64,000 nt of DNA, from contig OZ024798.1 in NCBI GenBank assembly GCA_964017045.1, positions 30,060,347 to 30,124,346 of the forward strand. The letters run 5' to 3'. The notes beneath the pieces were generated by a model that was given only the letters and a program-made list of their open reading frames with translations, was not told the origin of the DNA and ran no database searches. Below, piece by piece: positions 26,530 through 38,819 of the stretch. Position numbers and translations under genes: made by a program. This stretch comes from Omphiscola glabra (taxonomy: Eukaryota; Mollusca; Gastropoda; Lymnaeidae). Every line of letters starts with the position of its first letter. Positions within the stretch are counted from its first letter, which is position 1.

Positions 26530-26725
26530 CAATGGTTCTCAACCTTTCTAATGCCGCGACCCTTTAATACAGTTCGCTATGTTAGGCGACCCCCAGCCAC
26601 AAAATTATTTTCGTTGCTACTTCATAACTGTAGAGCATGTGTGTTTTCAGGTGGTCTTAGGCGATCCCTGGGAAAGGTTCGTGCGACCCCCAAAGGGGTC
26701 GCGACCCACAGGTTGAGAACCGCTG
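26530..26725 (-). mobile_element. SPIN-like hAT MITE
   Basis: A 196-bp element with ends CAATGGTTCTCAACC and GTTGAGAACCGCTG, flanked by a perfect 8-bp duplication GTCTAGTG (26522-26529, 26726-26733). It is in the same orientation as the copy at 59402 and highly similar along its length. The GTCTAGTGCTTCTACTGGGG flank is itself repeated just downstream. Confidence 0.88.
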
Positions 26726-26863
26726 GTCTAGTGCTTCTACTGGGGATGGTCTAGTGCTTCTACTGGGGATAGTTCGCAGCTCGGTAACACAGCATGGCAC
26801 CGACGGAGATGGGCGAGATGCTGATAGCAGACGTCGGGGAGAAAGTGGTAACTGTTTGATAAC

Positions 26864-27422
26864 CCTGTTCTGAAGGTTTGTGTATTGGTTCATAACGCTG
26901 TCGTACTGACCTGTTCTGAAGGTTTGTGTATTGGTTCATAACGCTGTCGTACTGACCTGTTCTGAAGGTTTGTGTATTGGTTCATAACGCTGTCGTACGT
27001 ACCTGTTCTGAAGGTTTGTGTATTGGTTCATAACGCTGTCGTACTGACCTGTTCTGAAGGTTTGTGTATTGGTTCATAACGCTGTCGTACTGACCTGTTC
27101 TGAAGGTTTGTGTATTGGTTCATAACGCTGTCGTACTGACCTGTTCTGAAGGTTTGTGTATTGGTTCATAACGCTGTCGTACTGACCTGTTCTGAAGGTT
27201 TGTGTATTGGTTCATAACGCTGTCGTACTGACCTGTTCTGAAGGTTTGTGTATTGGTTCATAACGCTGTCGTACTGACCTGTTCTGAAGGTTTGTGTATT
27301 GGTTCATAACGCTGTCGTACGTACCTGTTCTGAAGGTTTGTGTATTGGTTCATAACGCTGTCGTACTGACCTGTTCTGAAGGTTTGTGTATTGGTTCATA
27401 ACGCTGTCGTACTGACCTGTTC
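26864..27422. repeat. 46-bp tandem array
   Basis: About 12 almost identical copies of a unit with CCTGTTCTGAAGGTTTGTGT. Two copies share GTACGTACC in place of GTACTGACC, six units apart. Confidence 0.97.
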
Positions 27423-28064
27423 TTATAAGGATCATTAGGCGTAAGACCTTAAGACCACAAGGAGCTGACGATGAACGCAGAATATGTTACGGATAAAAGA
27501 AATAGACATATAGGATTATTCAATACATGTCCAATGTCTCTGTTATCCATATCCCACCCCATAATAAATCCGCGTGGGAAGAATTTCTGCAAACAGAGGA
27601 GTGGGGGGGGGGCAGGTTTGTCTCCTGCTCTCGATCAGTTACGCCCATGTTGAACTTGCTGGATACGCTCCAAGAATAGTCACGTGATACCAGACCCAGG
27701 CTCAAAAAGAACACATCGCCACAACAACAACAATTCGTTGCAGGGCTCTGAAATGGTTGTGGTTTTCTGGTTTATTTATAGCCGTAGAGTAAATTTGTTT
27801 CACTTCCTGCTAGTAACCCACATTAAAACCAGGACACAGGACATGCTAGCCACGCCATCCTGTCTAGGAAGGAGATCTTATCGGGGAATGGGGGAAGGGC
27901 GGTGTGAGGGGGGTGTGGTGTGAGAACGTCGTTAGGATGGGGTGTGGAAGATAGTGGTTGGTCAACGCCGAGAAACTGATATATCCGGAAATGATGAGGT
28001 TCTTGTTGTTCTTTTTGAAGATCGAGCCACTTTACGACAAGGCAAACTCTCTCTAAATGATTAC
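27423..28064. other. Non-coding spacer
   Basis: No gene recognised. A run of 10 G near 27603. Confidence 0.45.
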
Positions 28065-28230
28065 CAGTGGCGTAGCGAGAGGGGGCAAGAGGGGAATCAT
28101 GCCCCGGGCGCTACCCACAAAGGGACGCCAAATGGTATATTTTACATATAATATTATATGTTTTTCGAAAAGGGTGGGGCGCTAAAACGGTATTGTGCCC
28201 CGGGCGCGAGTTAAGCTCGCTACGCCACTG
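28065..28230 (-). mobile_element. hAT-like MITE, CAGTGGCGTAG family, copy 2
   Basis: A 166-bp inverted copy of the elements at 25545 and 37266, with a perfect 8-bp duplication ATGATTAC (28057-28064, 28231-28238). The internal length differs because one GCGCCCC block is missing. Confidence 0.87.
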
Positions 28231-28410
28231 ATGATTACCTAGAAGTGGACAATAATGTGTTGGTCTGTATTTAGAAAATATGGTTGCTGGGGTTTGGTGC
28301 AGTTGCCTAATGATAAGCTAAATACACTTGTTGGCTGATGGAGTATGGAGTATGGAGTAGCCTACTGGTGGTGGGGGTAACATGAGTTTGGCGTTGAAGC
28401 AAAGTGTGCG

Positions 28411-29066
28411 TGAAAAATAAGTTGATGCTGGTGTAACGATAAGTCAATGATGGTGTAACGATAAGTCAATGATGGTGTCACGATAAGTGGATATGGTGTG
28501 ACGATAAGTGGATGATTTTGTAAAATTGGTCGATGATGGGGTAACAATAAGTGGATATGGTGTAACAATAAGTCAAAATAAGTGGATATGGTGTAACAAT
28601 AAGTGGATATGGTGTCACAATAAGTGGATATGGTGTGACGATAAGTGGATGATGTTGTAAAATTAGTCGATGATGGGGTAACAATAAGTGGATATGGTGT
28701 AACAATAAGTGGATATGGTGTAACAATAAGTGGATATGGTGTGACGATAAGTGGATGAGGTTGTAAAATAGGTCGATGATGGGGTAACAATAAGTGGATA
28801 TGGTGAAAACAATAAGTGGATATGGTATAACAATAAGTCGATGATGGTGTAAAATAAGTCAATGATGGTGTAACGATAAGTGGATGATGGGGTAACTATA
28901 AGTTGATGATGGTATAACGATATATTGATAATGGTGTAAAGATAAGCTGATAATGGTGTAACGATAAGTTGATAATGGTTTAATTAACGATAAGTTGATG
29001 ATGGTTTAAAGATAAATTGATAATGGTGTAACGATAAGTTGATAATGGTGTAACAATAAGTGGATG
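28411..29066. repeat. Degenerate about 20-bp array
   Basis: Copies of GGTGTAACGATAAGTGGATG and related forms with variable length. The left flank (28369-28440) is repeated at 29505-29590. Confidence 0.9.
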
Positions 29067-30002
29067 GCGCAGTGAGCATGCTAAAGTAGCATGGATACAA
29101 GCGCTTTAGAAATATTCCATCAATTCATTTGAATAAGTTATTTACAACAAATGTGTGACTTTGTATTGGGTGTGAGTTGTGAGCGGGGTGACAATGGTTG
29201 GGCTGACGGAAGGATCTATGGGATGGTGGACGGGCATGTGTGGGGAAATAGAGAGTTGTGTGAGGGTTGTCTGGGGGTGGGAGTGGAGGAGGAGTGTGTT
29301 GGGTTTGTTGGTTGGTGTGCGTCACGGAGTAGGACCTGAAGGCGCCATAACTGCACCCCCCCCCCCTTTTCCTTGTATTAGCATGTTTGTTAACCACTTT
29401 GGAAAAGTACTAATTCCTATTTATAGCTCTTTAACCGTTCTGTTTTGGGAGTTACGTTAGCCGATGTTTGATAACATGGGAAATGGAGTACGATGAGGTC
29501 ACGTGGTGGGGGTAACAGGAGTTTGGTGTTAAAGCAAAGGGTGCGTGAACGATAAGTGGATGCTAGTGTAACGATAAGTCGATGCTAGTGTAACGATAAG
29601 TGGATGCTAGTGTAACAATGAGTCGAAAATCCATTGTTTTATTTAAACAATTTTTGTGTGTCTAATTAATCTACCTTAAAGCTTTAATGCAGTTCCAAAA
29701 CATTTCTATAAAATCCAAAATTTAGAACTCTCAATGAATAACTACGCCAGTTTTCAAAAAAAAAAAAATTCCGCATCCCCCTCCCCAACATACACCGATT
29801 TCAAAAAGAATTCTCGCCCCCATTCTTGTTTTCATAAAATAATTCCCCCATCCTCAGCAATGTTGCCTCAAGCACCATCAGAAGGGGCGCGGGCACCCCT
29901 GGTTAAGAACCACTTGCAGCATTTTAAAAACAAGTTTCGTAGGAATTATGTCGTTTTTCTACAATACTTTGTTGAGCGAGATTAGAGCATGTTCCTATAG
30001 AG
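29067..30002. other. Spacer with duplicated array edge
   Basis: 29505-29625 repeats the left edge of the preceding array (GTGGTGGGGGTAACA, then GTTAAAGCAAAGGGTGCG and four repeat units). The rest shows no gene. Confidence 0.6.
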
Positions 30003-30187
30003 CAGTGGTTCTCAACCTGTGGGTCGCGACCCCTTTATCAGTGGTCGCCTTAGCTCATCGGAAAACACAGTTATGAAGTAGCAACGAAAATAATTTTGTG
30101 GCCACGGGGGGGGGGGGGGGGGGTGTTTGCAAAAACATGAGGAACGGTATTAAAGGGTCGCGGCATTAGAAAGGTTGAGAGCCACTG
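30003..30187 (+). mobile_element. SPIN-like hAT MITE, inverted copy
   Basis: A 185-bp element in the opposite orientation to the other two copies, starting CAGTGGTTCTCAACCTGTGG. The flanks are a perfect 8-bp duplication CTATAGAG (29995-30002, 30188-30195). An internal run of 18 G (30106-30123) replaces the short G run of the sister copies. Confidence 0.85.
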
Positions 30188-30867
30188 CTATAGAGAGTCA
30201 ATTACATACAACTGAATTATCGGGGATTCCCACGGTGTTTATTAGAGAGTTGTAATGTACATACCCGTCAAAGCGTTCTTCTTTTTTTTACTTTAAGAAA
30301 ATAAAACTCTACATCATTGCAGATTTGTTGCCATGAATAGTTCTTTTGTGAATTTCATGAGCAGACCGGGGAAAAACCTACTACAGTAAAGGCTCTTCTG
30401 ACCCCCCCCCCCCCAACCATCCAACCCCGCTTTACCCTTGGAGGACGAGACTTTGTAAACTGCCAGGCGTTCTGATTCATGTGTTGTTTTTTTTCCTCTT
30501 TGTAATTGGTCAAAACAGAAATGATGACGTCATTGGTAATTTTCCTTCCAATAATTCCGTCTAGTCTCCGCTCAAAGGAATAAGAAAACAATAATTGCTG
30601 CCACCCCCCTCCCATTTTCTCCCTCCCTTCCTGCTCATCAAGGTCTAGGGGAAGAGACAATGGGCCAAGTTACCATGTACCGTTAAGATCAACTATGAGA
30701 AGGAAATTTACAGACACGATAGCGTCAGCTGACAAAAAAAGGTGAGAGATAGATCCAGGTAGTAAACAAGAGCCGTTTTCCCCAGGTTTTTAACTGAGTT
30801 GCATCGAGTGTAATTGATAGGTCAACAAAACCAAAAAATAAAATAATAATAATAAAGAGACATGTGA
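30188..30867. other. Non-coding spacer
   Basis: No gene recognised. A run of 13 C near 30401 and a TGACGTCA octamer at 30525-30532. Confidence 0.45.
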
Positions 30868-31010
30868 CATCACTTGTGGAATCATCAGTGACATCATCTG
30901 TGATATCATACGAGACATCATCTGTGACATCTTCTGTCATAATATATGAGACATCATCTGTGACATCTTGTGTGACATCATCAGTGACATCATGAGTGAC
31001 GTCATCTTTG
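30868..31010. repeat. Short TGACATCATC array
   Basis: About nine imperfect copies of GTGACATCATC with 13-16-bp spacing, ending in a TGACGTCA octamer (30997-31004). Confidence 0.85.
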
Positions 31011-31100
31011 ACATGTATTTAGAGGGTTTTATATTCGAAATCTCCATATTTATTTCATTTCGAAAACATTCGTGGTCGTCAAATGCGTTATCGTGAAAGA

Positions 31101-33203
31101 CACAACTGAATGGACCCCAGCCAAATGTATCACAACTGAATGGACCCCAGCCAAATGTATCACAACCGAATGGACCCCAGCCAAATGTATCACAACTGAA
31201 TGGACCCCAGAAAAATGTATCACAACTGAATGGACCCCAGAAAAATGTATCACAACTGAATGGACCCCAGAAAAATGTATCACAACTGAATGGACACCAG
31301 CCAAATGTATCACAACTGAATGGACCCCAGAGAAATGTATAACAACTGAACGGACCCCAGAAAAATATATCACAACTGAATGGATCCCAGAAAAATATAT
31401 CACAACTGAATGGAGCCCAGAAAAATATATCACAACTGAATGGAACCCAGCAAAATATATAACAACTAAATGGACCCCAGCCAAATGTATCACAACTGAA
31501 TGGACCCCAGAAAAATGTATCACAACTGAATGGAACCCAGCAAAATTTATAACAACTGAATGGACCACAGCCAAATGTAGCACAACTGAATGGACCCCAG
31601 CTAAATGTATCACAACTGAATGGACCCTAGCAAAATGTATCACAACTGAATGGACCCCAGCCAAATGTATCACAACTGAATGGACCCCAGCCAAATGTAT
31701 CACAAATGAATGGACCGCAGCCGAATGTATCACAACTGACTGGAACCAAGCCAAATGTATCACAACTGAATGGAACCCAGCCAAATGTATCACAACTGAA
31801 TAAACACCATCCAAGTGTATCACAACTGAATGGACACCATCCAAATGTATCACAACTGAATGGACCCCAACCAAATGTATCACAACTGAATGGACCCCAG
31901 CCAAATGTATCACAACTGAATGGACCCCAGCCAAATGTATCACAACAGAATGGACCCCAACCAAATGTATCACAACTGAATGTACCCCAGCCAAATGTGT
32001 CACAACTGAATAAACACCATCCAAGTGTATCACAACTGAATGGACACCATCCAAATGTATCACAACTGAATGGACCCCAGCCAAATGTATCACAACTGAA
32101 TGGAACCAGCCAAATGTATCACAACTGAATGGACCCCAGCCAAATGTATCACAACTGAATGGACCCCAGCCAAATGTATCACAACTCAATGGACCCCAAC
32201 CAAATGTATCACAACTGAATGTACCCCAGCCAAATGTGTCACAACTGAATGGACCCCAGCAAAATGTATCACAACTGAATTGACCCCAGAAAAATATATC
32301 ACAACTGAATGGAGCCCAGAAAAATATATCACAACTGAATTGAACCCAGCAAAATATATAACAACTAAATGGACCCCAGCCAAATGTATGATAACTGAAT
32401 GGACCCCAGCAAAATTTATAACAACTGAATGGACCCTAGCAAAATGTATCACAACTGAATGGACCCCAGCCAAATGTATCACACATGAATGGACACCAGC
32501 AAAATGTATCACAACTGAATGGACCCAAGCCAAATGTATAACAACTGAATGGAACCCAGCAAAATGTATCACAATTGAATAGACACCATCCAAATGTATC
32601 ACAACTGAATGGACCCCAGCCAAATGTATCATAACTGAATGGACCCCAGCCAAATGTATCACAACTGAATGGACACCATCCAAATGTATCACAACTGAAT
32701 GGACCCCAGCCAAATGTATCACAACTGAATGGAACCCAGCCAAATGTATCACAACTGAATGGAACCCAGCCAAATGTATCACAACTGAATGGAACCCAGC
32801 AAAATGTATCACAACTGAATGGACCCCAGCAAAATGTATCACAACTGAATGGACCCCAGCCAAATGTATCACAACTGAATGGACCCCAGCCAAATGTATC
32901 ACAACTGAATGGACACCATCCAAGTGTCCCACAACTTAATTCATTCACTCCAGCCAAATGTATCACAACTGAATGGAACCCAGCAAAATGTATCACAACT
33001 GAATGGACCCCAGCAAAATGTATCACAACTGAATGGACCCCAGCCAAATGTATCACAACTGAATGGACCCCATCCAAGTGTATCACAACTGAATGGACAC
33101 CATCCAAGTGTATCACAACTGAATGGACACCAGCCAAATGTATCACAACTGAATGGACACCATCCAAGTGTCCCACAACTTAATTCATTCACTCCAGCCA
33201 AGT
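31101..33203. repeat. 30-bp tandem array, 2.1 kb
   Basis: About 70 copies of a unit with CACAACTGAATGGACCCCAG. Ordered variant blocks recur, for example AATAAACACCATCCAAGTG near 31801 and 32011, and TTAATTCATTCACTCCAGCC near 32936 and 33180. Open frames on plus (TTEWTPAKCI) and minus (GVHSVVIHLA) come from the 30-bp period. Confidence 0.97.
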
Positions 33204-34831
33204 GTGACCCATTTGTTTTATTCTTTCGAACATTGACCAAGACAATCGACAGTGGTGTGGGGAGGGAGCGACATGGATTTTTCAAATGTTAGTACACTAT
33301 GTTTAAGTGTTTAAAAAATATATATATATTTCAACGATGAGATTGTACACCAAACATAACATAACTAATTATAGTTTTGATAGTTCATCTGGAGGGGCTT
33401 GTATTGCTTTGACCAGCTTGATTTATGCTTATTAAGAGTTTATATACTATATTTAGCTATGTTTTAATCTATTAAAAAATCGTATATATATATTTGTATA
33501 TATACCGGTAAATATATACATATATGGAGGTATTGAACTGACTGATAAGTCTCAATAGGTCAGACCCCTTTAAATTTCAACCACAATGAGACAATGTATA
33601 TATATATATATGAAAACATAGTTAAATAACTTAACAAAATCATACAGTCATAAAGTGGAAGTGGTCGAATCCTTTGAGAACCTGTCGCACTCCACCCTCC
33701 CATGTTGACGTGGTGAGAGTTCAGCCCAGCACACAGCTGCACCCGTAGACATTGTCCTAACAACACGATGGCGTACACAATGCATAGTAATTTAAATGCA
33801 TGTACACGTGCCCCAGTTGGTAAAATTAACGGATACGCATCCCCTGCGGCACCTCTGGTTTACCACCCAGCACCCCATCACCCCCCCCCCCCCATCCCTC
33901 CACAGTTTTGACACTTCAATCTGCCTGGTCATTGCCATGCCACAAGTGAAGCTCGCAACGTCGCCAGCGTCGTCACATCAGGCCAGAGAGAAGCGCGGGC
34001 TTCGAGCACGTGTTGCGCGGAAGAAGATTTTCCCGCCAAAACCGATGTCACGTGGCTTACTTAGGGTGTGCAACCAAAAAAGAAGATATTTAAGGGAAAG
34101 GGTTAGATGACATCCACCGGGTCGAACGATGCTGGCTTCTACATGCCTGGGCACAATTACCACTTCGATAAATTCGTGTTAAGCAATTATTTAGCAAGTA
34201 ACTTTCAAGTGCACTGTCTTCGTGTGTGTGTATGTGTGCGTAGTTGTGCATATACAGCCGGAAAACCACACACAAACCAGTTACCAATTATGTTAAGAAC
34301 TATGCATTAAAATTTCGAAAACACAGCAGATAACAAATGGCAGAATCAATTCGCCCTATGTTTAAAACAAAAATGTTATTTAACCACAATGCAGCTGCGA
34401 GAAAGTGGAGCCATAATCTTGATTTTTTTTTTTTGGAGCCATGGCTGCTAATAACTTTCGGCATATAATGACATGATCGGCCACACCCCAAACATGGAGG
34501 TAGTTGACTGATAAGTCTCAACAGGTCAAACCCCTTTAAATTTTAAATCACAAACTACCCGGCGAACCATTGTTATCTCTGTTCTATATTAATCACAGGA
34601 AGTGTTTTAAAGATTATTTTATCTATAGCTTCAGCGCCCCCCCCCCACCCCCCCCCCCCCCCACACACTTTAAAAAGAAAAGTTCAATCGATTTCCATTC
34701 TGTCACAAAAATAGTTGAGACATGGATAAAGATACTCTAGACGTCACGTTAAGTAGCAGCATTTTTAAAATAAAATATTAAATTTTAGACCACTATTAAA
34801 ATAGTCTTTGAACATCTGTAGGTAGTCTCTG
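33204..34831. other. Non-coding spacer
   Basis: AT-rich left part with TA microsatellites (33310-33610). A 45-bp segment with TGACTGATAAGTCTCAA occurs twice (33538-33586, 34504-34552). Poly(C) at 33879 and 34630-34662. No gene recognised. Confidence 0.5.
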
Positions 34832-34979
34832 TCCACTTTGAAACTACTCGCTGATCACTTTGAAACTACTCGCTGATTACTTTGAAACTACTCGCTGATC
34901 ACTTTGAAGCTACTCGCTGATCACTTTAAAACTACTCGCTGATCACTTTCAAACTACTCGCTGATCACTTTAAAACTAC
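34832..34979. repeat. 22-bp tandem array abutting RT fragment
   Basis: About six copies of ACTACTCGCTGATCACTTTG plus AA. The reverse transcriptase fragment begins directly at its right edge. Confidence 0.92.
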
Positions 34980-34984
34980 TTCTG

Positions 34985-35538
34985 GTTCAGTTTTGGCTTG
35001 GTTTAGGTCGTTCCTCTCCGATAGAACGCAGGCGGTCTCTATCAATGACTGTCTCTCCGGCAGTGCTGATTTGGTGTACGGAGTGCCACAGGGGTCAGTT
35101 TTGGGCCCGGTTCTATTCACGTTGTATACCAGGCCACTGCTCCTCTTGCTTGGGAGGCATGCTATCGAGAGCCAGTCATTCGCAGATGACACGCAGTTAT
35201 ACAAGCATACCCATCCCTCTCTTGTGGATTCCGCTGTCCAGAATTTGCGGGAGTGCATTGGTGATGTCAAGTCTTGGAAGACACTCGGCAAGTTAAAGCT
35301 GAACGATGACAAAACGGAAGCACGCCTCATTCACAATCACAAATCATCCTCTACCTCAACTCTCCCCAACTCTTTTCAAGTAGGTAACGCCGACATACAG
35401 TTTACATCCTCTGCTAGGAATCTTGGTTATATTTTTTCTAACAACATGTCTCTTGATAAACATCTCTCACTACGCCACTCAGCCTATGATCTTTTAAAGG
35501 CATGTAAAATTCTTTATAAATCCGCGATACAAAATTAG
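34985..35538 (+). pseudogene. Non-LTR retrotransposon RT fragment (CR1/jockey-like)
   Basis: Part of a reverse transcriptase palm/thumb: AWFRSFLSDRTQAV, then GVPQGSVLGPVLF (motif B/4 region), SFADDTQLYKH with the catalytic FADD, WKTLGKLKLNDDKTE, and FTSSARNLGYIFSNNMSLDKH. Upstream motifs and the endonuclease are missing, and the frame stops at KSAIQN. The style of these motifs is that of CR1/L2/jockey elements. About 180 codons are open, so it is a fairly young 5'-truncated copy. It starts exactly where a 22-bp tandem array ends. Confidence 0.88.
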
Positions 35539-35780
35539 ATACACTCTGTTTACAGGTAAATATAAATCCGCAATACAGAGAGACCGCGAAAAGGGGGTCG
35601 CGATTTGGCGAGGGGCGACTGTACAACGCATAGCAGGCTATCATCAACAGATGTTTGCGTAAGGTGCCCCAAAAATGTGTTTGAAAATATAAATCAAAGG
35701 GAAAAACTAAGAAATTGAGAATAGAGAGCACAAAACATAAATTCTAAACAGTGTCATATTATGGAATCTACAGGACAGTA

Positions 35781-36056
35781 GACAGAGTGAAGACCCAAGG
35801 AGATATTGGAGATGGGACCAAGAAAGAGAGAGTGAAAAACACGAAGCTTATGGAGATGGGATCTAGATAGAAAGAGTGAAGACCCAAGGAACTTATGGAG
35901 ATGGGATCTAGATAGAGAGAGTGAAGATATCGGAGCTTATCGAGATTGTAACTAGATAGAGAGAGTGAAGATATCGGAGCTTATCGAGATTGTAACTAGA
36001 TAGAGAGAGTGAAGATATCGGAGCTTATCGAGATTGTAACTAGATAGAGAGAGTGA
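35781..36056. repeat. 44-bp tandem array
   Basis: About six copies with AACTAGATAGAGAGAGTGAA. The left copies are diverged (GAGATGGGATC) and the right ones identical. Confidence 0.92.
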
Positions 36057-36095
36057 TCGAAACGACAATTAGTAAAATGAGCAGAGAAGCATAGC

Positions 36096-36345
36096 ACAAG
36101 AAAGTGATAGAATAGCACAGCACATCTATAGAATAGCACAGTAAAGTGACAAAACAGCACAGTAAAGTGATAAAATTGCACAGTACAGCTATAGAATAGC
36201 ACAGTACAGCTATAGAATAGCACAGTACAGCTATAGAATAGCACAGTACAGCTATAGAATAGCACAGTACAGCTATAGAATAGCACAGTAAAGCTATAGA
36301 ATAGCACAGCACAGCTATACAATAGCACAGCACAGCTATAGAATA
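36096..36345. repeat. 21-bp tandem array
   Basis: About 12 copies of GCTATAGAATAGCACAGTAC plus A, with diverged left copies. Confidence 0.94.
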
Positions 36346-36427
36346 AAATAATACTATTGCCAAAGCACGATTATCAACAATAAAGTAATAAGTCCATCTG
36401 GTCACGGCATTCTTGGTAGGTATGGGT

Positions 36428-36527
36428 TAACACATACAGAGGCTATCTATTGGCTTACACATACAGAGGCTATCTATTGGCTTACACATACAAAGGATAT
36501 CTATTGGCTTTTACACATACAAGGGAT
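36428..36527. repeat. 27-bp repeat, four copies
   Basis: CTTACACATACAGAGGCTAT-type units, followed by TATTGG. Confidence 0.88.
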
Positions 36528-36784
36528 ATCTTACAGTTGAACAGTCGATCAAACATTGTACATGGGCGCAAACTATTAGATTATATAGGAACAGAGAAAC
36601 ACGTGTTAAGTGTTAACTATAACAAGTCGAGTCGCGTTAACTGCTGTGTTTGGGACCATATCACATTTTGAAGCTGATTAAAAGTAACTTTCGATAAAAA
36701 TTGATTATCTGTCAATTAAGTTTGGTAAACCGAAATATAAACATGGGAGGAAAAACCTTTTCCTCTGCAGAAGAATTTGTGAGG

Positions 36785-36880
36785 GTTCGTGTTTGGATGT
36801 AAGCGTGTGGGTGGTAGTGTGTGGGTGGAAGTGTGTGGGTGGAAGTGTGTGGGTGGTAGTGTGTGGGTGGGAGTGTGAGT
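36785..36880. repeat. GTGTGTGGGTGGTA short array
   Basis: About six 14-bp units. Low complexity. Confidence 0.85.
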
Positions 36881-37265
36881 TCAGGGGTGTGTATAGTGCG
36901 GTACTGAGCGGAAGATAATTTCCTGTGCGTTCCCCCCAATCAAACAAGGGTATGATTTCCATGTCAGCCTAGCGCGACCACGACATGCCAGGGCCCCGGT
37001 GATAGCGACCTGTCTAAATTTGCCAGATTTCAATCGAACCAAATTACCAATTAATTTATTTCCGTGTTCAAACGCCGCTTTTAATTCATTTTCTGTCAAA
37101 GTGGAAGTTGAAGGTTTTCCCGAACGAGGAAGTAGTGTTAGACTTGTCCCAGTGTGAAAGCCATCCATATTTTGTACCACGTGTTACTCCATTTCAATCA
37201 TTATTTATTATTTTTTTTTTAGATTTTCAAATATAGAGTGGGCACACTAAGGATAGTAATGTATT
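36881..37265. other. Spacer with unassigned open frame
   Basis: The minus strand is open over 36881-37180 and reads RSGKPSTSTLTENELKAAFE, which looks protein-like, but I cannot place it in a family. Confidence 0.3.
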
Positions 37266-37449
37266 CAGTGGTGTAGCGAGCTTAACTCGCGCCCGGGGCA
37301 CAATATCTTTTTAGCGCCCCCAATACCTTTTTAGCGCCCCCCTATTCGAAAACCATACAATATTATAGTAAAATATACCATTTGGCGCCCCTTTGTGAGT
37401 AGCGCCCGGGGCATGATGCGCCCCCTTGCCCCCCCTCACTACGCCACTG
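37266..37449 (+). mobile_element. hAT-like MITE, CAGTGGCGTAG family, copy 3
   Basis: A 184-bp copy nearly identical to the one at 25545. The target duplication is AATGTATT / CATGTATT (7 of 8). Confidence 0.85.
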
Positions 37450-38440
37450 CATGTATTATTTTTTACTGACTCTGTATACATTCTTGGTACTGAAAAGGTT
37501 AAGGAAAAAAAAGAAAGCCTCACAGGGTTGATTCCTAGTTGGTCGAGTGTGACGCTAAGATCAGACTATAGTGTGAACGTGACGCAAAGGATGGCTTGAC
37601 GCGTGTGGCAAAACGATTGAACGGCTGGTCTGAAAGCGTTGTAAGTGCCAATCTAATTTCAGACTGTTTAAGACAGAGGTGGGTGTGCAAACTTTGCGTA
37701 GCTGCAAGCCATTTTCAAGAGGTAATAGAGCCACATGGGAGCCATAAATGATAATTGTGTGGAGAAAAAAAAGTTTTTGCCGGGGGGGGGGGGGTTACCC
37801 AAATAATATGGTGTTATGAAGGATGACGTATTTTTTAGCACGACTATCTCGCGTCCCACGTGCATGACCCCTCGTGAACTCTCGTGACCGCCTTTGAAGT
37901 GTGGCTAGAAAAACCTTATTTATTCTAGTCAGGAGAACTGTCGAAAATAATAGAAGATTCTGGATAAAATGGGAAGGCAAAACAATGTGTTAGGTGGTTC
38001 GAGAGACCTTAGTAGGAAATGCCTATAAAAAGGGCTGACCGATAGAGAGGAGGAGAGATTTTGTTTTGATCACGAGATGCTATGTCATACTTTGTTGTGT
38101 GTAGAGTTTTCTATTTCCTCATACAATTTTGTGCTCATTGTATTTTTACATACAGTACCGGTACCAGCAAATCTGTAAGTTTATAATTTTAATAATATTT
38201 CTCTTGCTGTTATTATTTACTTGAAGTTCACTAATTAAAAAGGTTATTAATTGTAATTAGCTCTGCATATGGCCTTGATTGTCGTTGTATTTGGTATTAT
38301 TTTTAAATGTTGGTATCGTTCTTTATTATGGACTGTTTCTGAACGAGCCATAGACTAAAATTAAGAGATTAAATTCTCCATCTATAACGGTCCGTAATAT
38401 ATGGATTTAAAAAAAAAAAAGATTTTTATTAATAAGAAAA
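37450..38440. other. Non-coding spacer
   Basis: No gene. CAGAGGTGGGTGTGCAAAC at 37675 resembles one end of a hAT element, but no partner end was found. Confidence 0.4.
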
Positions 38441-38468
38441 AATTAACTACGCTCTGTAACAATTACAT

Positions 38469-38629
38469 CCAACCCTGAGGCGCTACTACCCATGTAGCGT
38501 TTTGGCAAGCCTCACTACTTCCTTCAACTCAGACCTAACTATTGCTTTTCTTTTCCGTGTTGGATTCCCAGTTGTTGTAGATCTTTTTCCACATCTTCCG
38601 AGTATAAAAGACCAGGTCTTCCTTTGAAG
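38469..38629 (-). mobile_element. 5'-truncated LINE insertion with 28-bp TSD
   Basis: The minus strand reads EDVEKDLQQLGIQHGKEKQ and then AKTLHG, the LINE C-terminus also seen at 43966. It is bracketed by direct repeats at 38441-38468 and 38630-38657 that agree at 26 of 28 positions, as expected for target-primed reverse transcription. Total insertion is about 161 bp. Confidence 0.78.
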
Positions 38630-38819
38630 AATTAACTACGTTCTGTAACAATAACATTACAATGATAGAATTGATTGCCCCAAAAATCGAATGTACTCGA
38701 TCAATAACGTATTCGAACATTTGATTGGAACAAATTTCGTCGACGGAAAATTGATCAACGGAAGTTTGATCGAACGGAAGTTTTTTTATATAGTAGTGAC
38801 AATCCCATAGAGTAGTCTC

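Noticed and set aside
36881..37180. Mariner helix-turn-helix relic from RSGKPSTST
   Set aside because: Only that short segment is reminiscent; the following sequence does not fit a mariner transposase.
37675..37760. hAT element end CAGAGGTGGGTGTGCAAAC
   Set aside because: No matching inverted end or target duplication found downstream.
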